From the NCBI GenBank assembly GCA_027604005.1, contig JADGJT010000200.1, forward strand, positions 5,885 to 41,272: DNA of 35,388 nt, written 5' to 3'. Below the pieces are notes generated by a model. It made no database searches and was not told the DNA's origin. It saw nothing but the letters and a program-made list of their open reading frames with translations. Below, piece by piece: positions 20,955-32,300 of this stretch. Source of the stretch: Dinochytrium kinnereticum (lineage: Eukaryota > Chytridiomycota > Chytridiomycetes > Chytridiales > Chytridiaceae). The stretch's first letter is position 1. Each line of letters starts with the position of its first letter. The translations under genes were made by a program, and so were the position numbers.

Positions 20955-23183
20955 TCAATTCAATGTCATGGACCCAAACCCAAGAACTTCTTCGTCATCG
21001 TCCTCCCCACTCTTTTTTGATTCCATAAACGAGGAATCCATCACCGTTGGTGGGGGGATGTAAGGGGCGTCGGGGATATATGGGCAGTCTATATTTTAGA
21101 TGCATGTTAGTGTGTTCCAATTTATTTGGCTATTACGTGAGAATGAGGAGGAGTTTTCAGGGGTGTACAAGAGGTGGAAGAGGTGCTTACCAGGTCCTAA
21201 GACGCCTTGAATTTCCTTGGAGAGAAGGTCGGTCCTGCCGATTTTCTGTGCGAGGTTTGCGCGGTCTCGGATGATAGTTTCATATTCTTCCTCAATGCCA
21301 AAAGACCGGCTATGAATCCATCAGGCGATTTGAATAAAAATATGTTAAAAGCCTGGTGTTAAAACATGTTTTGAGGGCAGTAACGCACCATAACTCCCTA
21401 AAGCTTCTCACAGAATTCACCCTATTTTTATCCTCCCCAGACCTTGCGTGTGTCCACATCTGGATCACAATGTATTTTGCATTATGGAATGGCATGTCGA
21501 ACCTCAGCGAGCATCTCAGATACTCTATGATCGCGTCCTCAACAGAGAGCAAAGAATTCTTTTCATCGAAAACTGAAAAATTCGCCTGAGCTGCTCTGGC
21601 GATCATAAATGAGGACACGGCTGCAAAGTTCTGTTAAACCTGAAACAGAAAGATGGGAAAAAAAAAGAAGAAACTAGGAGAACTTACGTGCTGAAGCTTT
21701 TAGCGATCGAATATCACTGATGCTATACAAATCTCCGTTGGCTATCAATGGGATAGATATTGATTTTGCAACAGGTTCGAAAATGTCCCAATGGCCCGGA
21801 TCTTGCGGTCTCTCAGAGCGTTGTCTGAGAAAAATGGTTTGGTTAGTTTGAAACTTAACAGATGCGATCCCTCCTCCCCGCTTTATAATGGCTTTCTGAC
21901 CTGCAGTGAAGAGCGATGGCGCTGACGCCTGTTTTTTCAATTCTTTGAACGAGTTTGATGGTTTCTTCGGTTGTGGCTAGCATGCGGATCTTGCATGTGA
22001 TGGGGAGAGGGATGTTTTCGACGAGTGCAGTGAGAATCTTTTTTGGTTGTTTATTTTGTGGGTGAAAGAGGTGAGGGGGAGGATGTTAAGCATGGCATGG
22101 TGATGATTGTTGAAAAGAGGCAAAAGCTTCTGATGGGTTTGTTTTGTTTTGTTTTGGTTGTACTCACCGAGCAGAGTCGTTCGGGTTCGGAGAGGAGAGC
22201 AGCACCCATGCAGTTGATTGTTGAGAATCGCTTTGGACATCCACAGTTGAGATCGATTCCGGCAGCATCGTTCATACTTTATGATACCAAGACAAAGACG
22301 ACGAAAAAAACGTGTGGTTAGAAGGAAAGAGGAGAATAAACGACAACGCCAACCAACAAAAAAAATAAAAAGATGCCAGCTTCGGAAAGCGTTCTTATTG
22401 TCTTCTAGGAATAAGAGAAGTAGAAAATGTATCATGATAACAAGAAGAAACAAATGGGGGAGGGGGAAAAAAATACCAACACCATCCTAGCAGCCGCAAC
22501 AGCGTTCTCTGGATCGGAGGACCCAAGCTGAACAATCAACTTATCCTTCTCGTCGGGTGAAACCCTCAAATTAATCGACCCGTCCTTCTCATCCACGAAA
22601 TCAATCGTGCCGACCAAACCTGCGAATTAGCAAACGAATTAATTTCCTTCCCCCGCTTACTTTTCTTTCTTTTTTTTTGTTGTTGCTTTTTTAATTTTGA
22701 AGAGGTTTTCTGTGAACTCAACTGTTTTCTACTCGAATTGAGCGGGAGAGACGCCTGTCGACTATTTCGGGGGAGTAGACTATGTCTGTTATGGATGAGG
22801 CCCCGGCGAGGGAGGGTTTGTTGTTGGAAATGCGATTATTTTTAAGTAGGATAAAGCGAGTTTGATTAATCAAGATGACATGGACTTCACAGGACAAAAA
22901 AGGATTCAATTCTTTCGATGCATATCTTTATGGAAAAAAAAAGCCTAACCCCCCTCCACAAAAGTAATATCCATGCATCCCAAATTTTCAATCTCCAACA
23001 AAAACAGCAGCGAAAATAACAAGCAATTGAAGTAAAGCACAACCCACCAGCTCCATATTTCAAAGCCAACCATCTCATTGGCAACGTTCCAATCCTCACC
23101 ATCGGTGCAAGCATCACCTTCCCCTTGTAATCCAGATCAACGTGGCCAGGCTTTCTCGGCCCTCTTGGTCGTTCTGTGGACAT
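20955..23183 (-). CDS. DUS2: tRNA-dihydrouridine(20) synthase (Dus2/Smm1 type)
   Basis: Flavin enzyme that reduces uridine to dihydrouridine in the tRNA D-loop; Dus2 family members act at U20. Exons on the minus strand: 23183-23048, 22785-22723, 22619-22481, 22276-22168, 22037-21901, 21824-21688, 21620-21389, 21309-21191, 21088-20955. They join in frame to 401 aa. Diagnostic stretches are KVMLAPMVRIGTLPMRWLAL (FMN-binding start of the barrel), GADIVYSPEIVDRRL, GIDLNCGCPKRFS with the expected catalytic Cys126, ITCKIRML, IALHCRQRSERPQ, IPLIANGDLY and SSFMIARAA. The double-stranded RNA-binding domain found at the C terminus of animal DUS2 is absent; the protein ends in a short acidic tail (GEDDDEEVLG). 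Upstream codons to 23255 are in frame but lack an ATG, so 23183 is preferred. Two acceptors are AAG. Confidence 0.93.
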
Positions 23184-23322
23184 GATGATGGGGGTGGTTG
23201 GAGGGATGAGGGGTTTTGGAAGCCGTACGAGACGACGACGGATTGTGGATGCCACACTGTGAGAGCTTTGTCAATTTCGTTTTAAAGTTTTTTTGTCTTG
23301 TTTTTTTTTTTTTTGTGCAAAG
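23184..23322. promoter_or_regulatory. Divergent promoter, DUS2 / URM1
   Basis: 139 bp separate the start codons of the minus-strand dihydrouridine synthase (23183) and the plus-strand URM1 (23323). A long T tract (about 23299-23314) lies directly upstream of URM1. Confidence 0.55.
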
Positions 23323-23862
23323 ATGAAGGTTGTTTTGGAGTTTAGGTGGGTTGATGGTTTTGTGTGTTTTGGAGGGGGGGTGGTGGTTCGACGAGCAGCG
23401 TTTCAGGAATCGTACTGATACATTCCATCGGTTTTTGTTGTTTGTGTGGTGTTTTTTGCTTTTCGTCGGAATGGAAGTGGGGGGATGGAACTCCTTTTTG
23501 ACAACCAAAAAACCATCACCGCAACGCTTCCACTCACCATCAAGACCATGCGAGACTTGATAGCGTATACCCGAGACAATTTTTTGAAGGAACGGCCAGA
23601 GTTGTTTGTTCAAGGGGAGACGGTGTGAGTTTCGCTGTGATTTGTTGTTGTTGGTTTGTTTTTTTTTCGCTCTCCTTTTCTTGTTGGGTGATGTTGTTTT
23701 GCTCATTTCATTTTTTTTGGGGGGGGGGCTTTATGCTGGTTTAGACGGCCTGGAATTCTGGTGTTGATTAATGATGCGGATTGGGAGTTGGAGGGGGAGT
23801 TGGAGTATGAGATTTTGGAGGGAGATCGAGTTATCTTTATTTCTACGTTGCATGGAGGTTGA
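23323..23862 (+). CDS. URM1: Ubiquitin-related modifier Urm1
   Basis: Three exons (23323-23345, 23478-23624, 23745-23862) give 95 aa, the full family length. The first exon is only 23 bp and encodes MKVVLEF; the joining codon gives Ser, then GGMELLFD. Conserved blocks are [36 protein letters not shown] and the C-terminal ISTLHGG. The Gly-Gly end is present without extra residues, so no processing is needed. Urm1 is activated by Uba4, and its thiocarboxylate supplies sulfur for 2-thiolation of wobble U34 in cytosolic tRNAs; it can also be conjugated to proteins. The first intron has a GTGGGT donor and an AAG acceptor, so gene finders could easily miss the first exon. Match to the family is near certain. 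Confidence 0.97.
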
Positions 23863-24250
23863 TGTTGGAGGACATTATTGAAGATGGAGTTATGTTTGAA
23901 TGGATTTTTAAGAAGTTGGATATACCTGCACCTCTTTGTTTTCTTATCAGTGTATATATTATTATTGTTTGATTAGTTTTTCCCAGTTCCAATGCTTTAA
24001 AAAGAATATAGAAACCAAAGGTTTTGCCGTCCTAGTAAAACAGCCAAGTGGTTCTAACAATGACAGAGAGAAAAAACATATCACCCGTAAAAACAAAAGC
24101 AATGTGGCGCTCAAAAGCTGCCGTTTGACAAATGAGGAGAGAGCTGGAAGCGCTTGGAAAAAGTGCCGGCAAAGCAAACGAATGAAAAGACGAGCAAGGA
24201 GAAACGAGAAAGGAAAAAAAAAAAGATATGGAAAACGAGAAATGCTTCGT
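23863..24250. other. Convergent 3' intergenic gap
   Basis: 388 bp between the stop codons of URM1 (plus) and the nucleotidase (minus). A-rich, with no gene seen; it must contain both 3' UTRs. Confidence 0.6.
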
Positions 24251-26246
24251 TCAGCACTTCCATGAAGGAAGCGTCGAGGCGATGGTTGGCCAGATAACAA
24301 GAGAGCTAAAGCTCTTGTCAACGTAGTCAACCACAGTGTATCCCTTAAGAGCAGGGTAAGTCTCCACCAACGAGTCAATGGCGATGATGATGGTCTTCTC
24401 AATAAAATCGTAAAAGACAAGATCCCAAAGGGCATCCTCTTGAGCATCCGCTGGAAGGGTCGACGGAGAGTAAACATAGTTGGGGTAGGGGTACGATGGG
24501 AAGGGGCAGGCCAGAGTGTCGTCACCAATATCGATGGCGGTCCCATTGTCCTTAGTGACCAATCCAAGCTTGTAAGGGCAGGTGGGTTCATCAGCGCGGG
24601 GAACAAAGTGAACGGGGTCGTTGGAAGGGAGGTTGCGACGACGAGGGGGCCTGATAGGGTCTAGGGTCGCCTTGATGACCTTGACGACAGAGTAGGGAAC
24701 GTTTTTGATGGACCTGAAGACGTTCCTGAAGGGGAGAACGTTGAAGGCATCTGCGACTGTGAACTCGCCTGCAAAGACATCGTAACGCTGTCCACCGCCG
24801 TTAACAATCACGTAGGGAGGGTTGACCGCCTTGCTCTTTCCACCGATGACGCTGGACAACTCCTTACCGAGGAAGCTGAAAATGGATTTGGGGTCGGTGG
24901 GAGGAACACGGTTGAGGAAGTAGTCTTGAGGCGCGCAACCGTAAACGACAGAGTAGTTGGTCTTGACCTTGGCGATCTCAATTAGTTCGTTGATCTCACG
25001 ACCGAGCTTGTTGTTCTGACCGAGAGCAAAGTCAAGGGGACGACCGAGGTGGTAGTTGAACGTGGGGACGTTGGCGTTCAGGTAGCGACGGGAGACAGTG
25101 CCGGTTTTCGAGAGAGACAGGAAGCCAACCGTCTCCATGTACCGACCAGAGGCGATGGCGTAAGTGTTGGGACCGAATGTGATGTAATCCCGGGAGTGAC
25201 GGTGACCACCAAAGATGACGATCGGAGTGTCTGGAAGGATGGCGCGGATAGCGGTGACGGCGGCCATCCACTCTGAGTTGGGAGGGCTGGGAAACAACCC
25301 GGTGGCATCGCGAATGGTGGCGTGGCCAGCCATCAAGATGAAATCAGCGTCCTTGTACTTGTTCAACGTCTCAGCGAACCAAGGCTCCCGAACCTCTTGA
25401 ACGATGGGCTTCACGCGTGCAAACTTTGTGATCCCGTTGGTGAAGTTGAACATCCATCCGAACGATAGCACCTTGGTCCCCTTGGTTCCCTCAAAGTAAC
25501 GGAATTTGTCGGAGATTGGGATGAACTCGGAGGTGGGTTTGCCGGCGGCATCGAGCTCACTCGTCCTGGCGATGTAGGTGTTGGAGGTGAGGTACTTGCC
25601 TCCCCAGGCAGGGCCGAAGCGGTCGTGCATGTCGCGGGCAACGTTCTCGACGTAGAGCTCTGGTCAGATGCGAACGGTTAGCGAAACAGACAGACTTGAT
25701 GGACAAGGACGGGGCTTGAATAAAGACATGCAACAATTCCAAAAGCGACTGTGTTGACGGAACAAGGTGGTGACGATAAGGCAATCTGGAGGCGGCCAGT
25801 TGCTTCATCCAGCGGGCAAGGGTAACGACGACAACGAAAGAAGTCTCACCGTGGTTTCCAAGAGCGAGTACATCGTAGTCAGTCTTTTGAATCATTGGGG
25901 TGGAGTAAACACCGTTGACAAGATCCCCAACATTATCAGCAAGCGCTGACCCATCATGAATATCACCGGAATCAACGACAAACATCTCCACATCCATCGC
26001 CTCTGCCTTCCTCTTCATGTCTCTCACAAACACAGTCCAGTCGGCCCAGTTGGCGCTGTAGAGACCGTCATTGTCCTTGCCGCCCCCAGCTTGGTAGCCA
26101 TGGGTGTCGGTGGTGTGGAGAAAGTTCCAGTCGGCCCAACGAAGGGGACGGTCTGGGAGGGAGATACCTGAGATGTCTGCCTTCTGGCAGGGTGCAGCGA
26201 GAGAGGATGCAGCGAGGGCTGCGGTGAGGACGAAGGCGGGGATCAT
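24251..26246 (-). CDS. Secreted 5'-nucleotidase-like metallophosphoesterase
   Basis: Two exons (26246-25850, 25659-24251; intron 190 bp) give 601 aa. The first about 18 residues (MIPAFVLTAALAASSLAAP) form a signal peptide, so the enzyme should enter the secretory pathway and act in the vacuole, wall or medium. Metal-binding motifs of the calcineurin-like fold are complete: DTHG (47-50), DSGDIHDG (GD at 94-95), GNHE (130-133, spanning the splice), AGHAT (243-) and GGHRHS (283-). A C-terminal 5'-nucleotidase-type domain follows, with VNGGGQRYDVFAGEFTVADA and LPFRN. Closest relatives I can think of are yeast Yhr202w and similar putative 5'-nucleotidases or phosphoesterases. No GPI signal or transmembrane tail is visible. 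Substrate specificity is not readable from sequence. Several in-frame NxT sites may be glycosylated. Confidence 0.92.
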
Positions 26247-26946
26247 CGGCGACGGGTGGTTAGACGGGCAGTCCGTCAGTCAGTCAGTGAGGGAGGGGTG
26301 AGGAGCGAAAGTTTGGGAGTCAGTGTCAGCAGCGGCATTTAAACATTTAAATATTTAATTCGCGTGAACACAGCTGCATCACCCTGCGTGGGACAGCATG
26401 CGTCACCGGCGAATCAGCGGCCTGTGCAACGGTGGTCATTTTCCCTTATTAGGAAGTGAGCCCACAAGAAACAGTCGCACAGAGCATCATGTCAGGCTCT
26501 AGCTCCCGCCTCCTCCAATCAGCAAGCTGTGCTCAGCAATGCTGAGAATGTTTTTCTGCTTTGGCACAAACGCAACTCCTAAAATAGTAATAATTAACAA
26601 TTGCTGACGTAAAGAAAGAACATTTCTGTATGTATTACAAAGAAAAGGGAAGAGAAAAGAAAAGGGAAAAGGGTCACTCAGGAGTGCCCAAAAGAAAAAG
26701 AAATCAAATAAATAAATAAATAATGAAAGGGTGAAGAAACACACTATAAATGTATGTATAGAATAAAAATAATAATAATAAGTGCATTCCCAACGGTTGG
26801 GTCAAATGTCTGTTTAATACAGACTTTAAGCTATTCAATTAAAGTCCCTATAACTCTGAGCATCGCCTTAAAAATAAAATACTCGTTCTGGTTGTTCAAG
26901 AACAAAAGTTCATTCTTATCGAGTAAATAAATACGTAAAGCCATGC
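26247..26946. other. Intergenic region between two minus-strand genes
   Basis: 700 bp with no gene seen. The part nearest the nucleotidase start contains an A/T-rich element, TTTAAACATTTAAATATTTAAT (about 26339-26360), about 95 bp upstream of the ATG on the minus strand, which could act as a TATA-like core. The left half is A-rich on the plus strand, with AATAAATAAATAAATAATG at about 26706-26724 and AATAATAATAATAA near 26768. Confidence 0.5.
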
Positions 26947-28936
26947 TCAAAGGCCATCTATTGACGCCAAGTACTTTGCAAGAGTCAACCGCTTCCTCCT
27001 CGCACACATGAGAGCATTGTTTCTCAATGCAACATCCAAACTAGTCGTTCCCTCCGCATGCTGTTCCTGGCACCAGCAGGAAGCTGCATCGGCCAAGTTA
27101 ACGAATTTCCCCTTGGGAGCCTCCCAGGTTTCCTCCAAATCTTCCTTTGAATTCCCTCTGATCATCGTCTCCCAGACACGATCTTCAATGTCGCCCGTCC
27201 AAGGCGTGATGGACGGCTCCTTGACCCTAACCCTCGGCGGTTGAAAAGGCCGGTGCCTTATTGCACCTGGCGTAGGCGATGAAATCTCGAGGTTCCATAG
27301 AACAAGGCATGCACGAAGGGTGGTTGCGAATGAATGTCCGTCCTCTTTTGAGTATGAGGGGTTCCTGAGCCAGCAAAAATGCTCGCGTAACTGGAACCAG
27401 GTTTTGGCCACCAGTTTAATAGTTGTCTGATGAGAGTAGTTGTAGCAGGAGATCCATGGGTGGTTAAGAAAGAAGCTTGAGGAAGTCTTGAAAGGGGTCA
27501 TGATGTGCTCCGAGAGGTACAAATCTCTACGGCCGACCGCATGAAAGCCTTTTGGAATGTGAGCGCGCATTTGTTGAGAGAATGTGGACCGACGGAGGAT
27601 CTCTGGCGTTAAAGCACTTGAGTCGCCGATCACACACCCTCGTATTCTTCCAAGATAATCAACAGCCATGATGAGATTGAGATCAACACGCACAGCCTCC
27701 CGAACATAAACGCCTCCTTTCAAAATCTTGCGACTCTTGGTCTTGCCAGTTCGAGCCTTTTCGACGATTCCAAATACATTGAAGACATCGATAGCGAGAC
27801 TAGCACCTGGAAAGCATGCAATCGCCTCCATACCCTGCGCTAGCTCGTTCCACTCTGTGATGTCTATAGGAAGGGCTATCTTGCTTGACTCTGTACCCTC
27901 GTTCAATGCCAAAACCACGGATCTGATAACTTTTTCGGTGAAGTCTGGCTTTGTGTGGAAAAGTCGAGATGTCTCGTAGATTGAACCGGACTCTATCAGG
28001 TAGTGAAGGGTAACCACCACGCAATCTTCAATAGGATAGGCCTGCGTCCAGCTTGATCCACAGTGAACCAATTCCCACGACTCAGCAATCTCCATCACGA
28101 TCTCGGTGACCAATGATGGGCGGAAACTTAGCGGCTTTGTTTTTCCAAACCAATCCTTCCAAGGCACGCTTTTCAGGCGGAACATGCACTCCGAGTAATG
28201 CTGATGGCCTATAGACGACAGAAATTCGACACAGGCTTTGATCGGCGCCGTGTTGTGTTGACAGGATCGGATCAAGGTGAGGTAAAGGGCCATATCATCA
28301 ACGTAACGAATCAAGGGCAAGCATTGGAATTTTGGGTGAACGAGGAGGAGTTGGAGAGTGCGGACGAGGTGGGATACCACTCTTGGGCTACAGTCCTTTG
28401 TGGTATTCATATTGGCTTCTTTCAGAATGTCTGCGACGAACCACCCTGCTAGAGAAGCATCCAGCTGTTTAGATTAAGATTAAGGAGGTGGTGAGGATAC
28501 AGTCTGGTAACATGACACTGCAGGGAGAGAAAGTAATAAAACCACATACATCTTTAATAGCTTCTGCGGACATAATTGGAACATGTCGAAGAAATGTCCC
28601 TTTGTCATCGCTGTCATCGTGTTCCCCCTCTTCATTGTGCTCGTAGTGATGGCAACACTCTTCTCCCTCCTCTCCTCCATATCCATTGTTCTCGTACCCA
28701 TCCTCCTCATCTTCTTCCACGTAATCATCCTCCTCATCTTCGTCCTCGCAATGATCCTCCTCATATTCTTCCTCGTAATCATCCTCCTTATCTTCTTCCT
28801 CATCACCGTCACCGTGCCCCGAATATTCTGGTTCCCAGCTCCCTTCAACCTCATCCTCGGCTTCTTCTTCGACGTCGTCTTCTGCAGGACCGCTGTAATC
28901 ATCCTCATCCCAGTCGGCATCATCGTCGCAATCCAT
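26947..28936 (-). CDS. Hypothetical protein with acidic N-terminal exon
   Basis: Two exons (28936-28550, 28464-26947; intron 85 bp, donor GTATGT, acceptor CAG) give 634 aa. Exon 1 encodes about 110 residues dominated by Glu and Asp with Tyr and Gly (EEEYEEDHCEDEDEEDDYVE and similar), then HVPIMSAEAIKD. Exon 2 encodes an ordinary mixed-composition protein of about 505 residues with Trp, Cys and His spread throughout and no transmembrane segment. It looks like a folded, mostly helical protein. I recognise no domain. Possible start: an acceptor-like TTTCACAG just upstream of the first ATG would let the frame extend 5' (ICPNVMDCD), so a further exon in 28937-29360 cannot be excluded. The join keeps the frame, and an ORF of over 500 codons here argues that it is real. 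Confidence 0.78.
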
Positions 28937-29364
28937 TACATTCGGACAGATCTGTGAAACCCCAGCAAATTATGTGCTACGCATCTGAAATATCTCATTA
29001 TGAACAGAGTCTCCTATTCACTCATCAACACGAGAATAAGTGAGAAGATGATATTAGCAGTATGAAGATTAAGGGTCGAGATGAGGATAAAGCAGATGAG
29101 TTGGAACCGATTGTACTTGCTCCGAACTAATACACCCATCTCACGCTACATGGAATTACATCAAGCCTTCCACGACATGCGTTTGCCTTGGGTCAATACA
29201 CAGTGGTTGGGGCGTGCATCCCAGACACGTAACGTTCTACTAGTTGAATCGCTTCACGACCTTCCACAGCCGCATTACCTCCCTCAGGAAGCACCACGCC
29301 TCCACTCAGGCTTGGGAATTACGTGCCTTGACAACTTGTTTCGACTCTTGTGCAACCGTTCAAC
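28937..29364. promoter_or_regulatory. Divergent intergenic region upstream of the anoctamin
   Basis: 428 bp between the minus-strand acidic-protein start (28936) and the plus-strand anoctamin start (29365). Open frames cross it, but none has a domain or a good start. It presumably contains both promoters and may contain a 5' exon of the minus-strand gene. Confidence 0.45.
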
Positions 29365-32300
29365 ATGTCTTCGCCAACCCCACCAGTGGTTGACAGGAGA
29401 CAACGGCCATCGAAGGATCCCTCCTCATCCTCTCCTCCACATGCAGATAATACCAGGATTAGATCATCGGGAGGACTTTTGGAACTCCCAACGACCTCCG
29501 TCCACAACCGCTCCCCTACTTCAAGCCTCCTCACACTTACATTGCCAACCGACATTCAAGACTTCTTCTTGATAGCTCCACTCGAAGAAACCTCTCCCTC
29601 TTCTTCGATTCGACTGGATGATCTTAAGGGACGGAAGCCGTCGCCGAGAGGAGCGGGTGGAAGGTTGGGTTTAAGCTTAAGTATTGATACCAAGAGGGAC
29701 GGACGGGAATTTGCGAATAATGTGCTGGATCCTGCGGAAGTGGTTAGGGCTAATCGGAACCAACCCACTCATTCTGAACCTGTGGACCGTATTTTGGAAA
29801 CTGAGCCAACTGATTCGACTCGCAAGATTTCGATTAAGGGAAACAACGCTGTCCACTTCAAAACACCATCCATGCAAAGAACAGCTGCGCTTTCGTCACC
29901 GCCTGACGAAAAAAAGACGGGCTTAGGCTCAAACGTCACTATTGCAACCTTCACGTCTACACCAGGCCCTTCCCGGTTTCGTTTACAGCCTCAAACCCCG
30001 CAACTTCTCAGTCCCTCTACTTCCATTCGCACCACTGTTGACTTTCCTCGCGATCTTGTCATAGGCGATTTTGAAGAGTGTCTTATAATTGAGCGCGAGG
30101 CTTTTGGAGATGACCCTGATTCATTCTATGCAAGGGTTTATGGGGAAGAAAAGAAAGACGATGCTGTCCATGTGGGGGAGGATGAAGGTGGTAGAGTATT
30201 GACCAGGAGGTATGGAAGAGGATTGGTTCACTTTTTGTACAAGAAGGATTTAGATCTCTTTGATGAAGTTGTCGGGTTCAAAGAGATTCATCCCGAGGTT
30301 GACAGACGGGCAGCGCATGAGTTTTTCTGTGGGTTTTTTCATATCACTGAAGTTTAGGATAGATACTGAAAAGGGTGCAGCTTCTAAACTTCTCTGTTTA
30401 GGTGGTCGCGGCCATGCTGATGCGATGGTAAAGATCGTATACGCTGACAACGATACGCATTGGGACGCTATCCTCAAGTACACCATTGACCCCAAAATTG
30501 CTGAGGATTCCGAACTTGGTGAAACTAGCACTGATGCAAGCTCCGATGCCACCCCGCGTCAGAACCAATACCCTACATCTGCTGCAGCTGCCGCCGCCTC
30601 AAATAGACTCCATCATCATAGTGCTCCTGAAATTGCGACCTCATCTTCTTGGAATAGCTGGAAAATAACGAGACGATCCGCTGGTTTGGTGGATGAGGAG
30701 ATGGGGGATGAAATTTGGGATGAAGAAATTTGGAGAGAAAGAGCTTCAAGGGCCAATTATGAGAGGGAGCTCTTAAGGCATCACCTTATTTTAGTGAGGG
30801 AGAGAGGTGTTGATATTGATGTTAAGATTGGGAGGAATGTGACGAGGAGAGTTCATTTTGTGAAGGTTATGGCATCGTTTGATACGTTATGTCTTGAAGC
30901 TGAAAGGATTAAATTGAAAATGGATGTTTCGGTAAGATTTTTCTTCATGATTGTTTGTTCCCTTCCGGCTTAACCTTCTAGCGGGTGAAGGTTCGTTACC
31001 TCTTTTTGTTCACTAACTTTGTGTTCTAGGAGCGTCATACTCGAGTACGTGAACACTTCTATAAGCGCATTGCAAACGCTAAGGGAGCGGACGAGTATCA
31101 TATGAACAGCCATCAGAAACGCCAACTCCGTGACGTCGCTCAAGCAGCAGCAGAGGACAGCATTAATCGTAGTACCGCCCCTCCTGGTGATGGAGGCGCT
31201 ATGCGCAACTTCTCCTCCCGGTCCGCCAACACATTTTCTTCTATTTCTCACCACAATACTACACCTCCCACCACCTTCACACCAATCAATATTCATTCCC
31301 CCATCCACATGTTTTTGCAAGCTCGAACTGGTCATCCTCATGCTTTTCATCCATCTATACGATCCCTACACACCAACACCTCGCATGTAAATTCTAATAG
31401 TGCGGGATCTTCTCACGGAGTATTCAGACATCATCATAACCCCGCAACCCCAACGGCCTTCAGTTCTGTTAGTGGAATTACGCCTTTTAAAAGGCTGAAC
31501 CCGAAGCAGTTTAGGGAGGGGCCGGATGGTACCATTATTGGCACCCTCAGGTTTATTTTCAGTCTTGTACCTCATTCTATTGATTTGGAGTCAGATGCCT
31601 TTGATCGTGATAGGCTTTCTGAATTCAGAGGTGGCGACGCCGCGTTGTTGGGTAAAACGACCTCACAGGTAGCCTTGGATTTTTTCCCAAACTCTAAGAG
31701 AAATCTGCTTGTAAGTGGAAACTTGACGCCATTCAGCGTGCTTCGGTCATGCCATTGAATTTAATTTAACTGCTTCACGCAGGTTCATATTATATCTCAA
31801 CGCTGCAAGATTCACCAAAAGACCGGTCGAGCGTATAATATTGGGATCAACCATCTCCTTCTTGAAAAGGTCTACACTGATTTTTACGCTGTACATGATG
31901 GTCCTTACCGCATACTTCACTCTCAAAGAATCACCACCAAAACATCCTCCTCCCCTACTGCCCAACTTTCCAACTCCCCGACATCTGCGCCTTCGACTGC
32001 GTCGCCATCCTGCCCGCCACCCCCGGAGCATCCGTCAAGAGAGAACGAGCGTGCCTGGCTCTTTGAGAATTGGGCGCGTTTTCGTCTGTCCTGGTCTCAA
32101 GTGCTTCTCGAACAGCCCTTACGCCAAATAAGAGATTACTTTGGCGAACGTATCGCCTATTACTTCACATGGCTTGGCTTTTACACATTATGGCTTTGGA
32201 TCCCAGCTGCTGTGGGCTTTATTGTATTTCTATACGGCATAAGAAATTATGTCATTTTTGCTGACGTTTTTGATAATGCTCTCACAACGCCGTTTGCCTT

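Noticed and set aside
28576..29043. Plus-strand Pro/His/Arg-rich and Leu/Ile/Val-rich frames
   Set aside because: Antisense shadows of the repetitive Glu/Asp codons in the minus-strand acidic exon; the membrane-protein look is an artefact of GAG/GAT complement.
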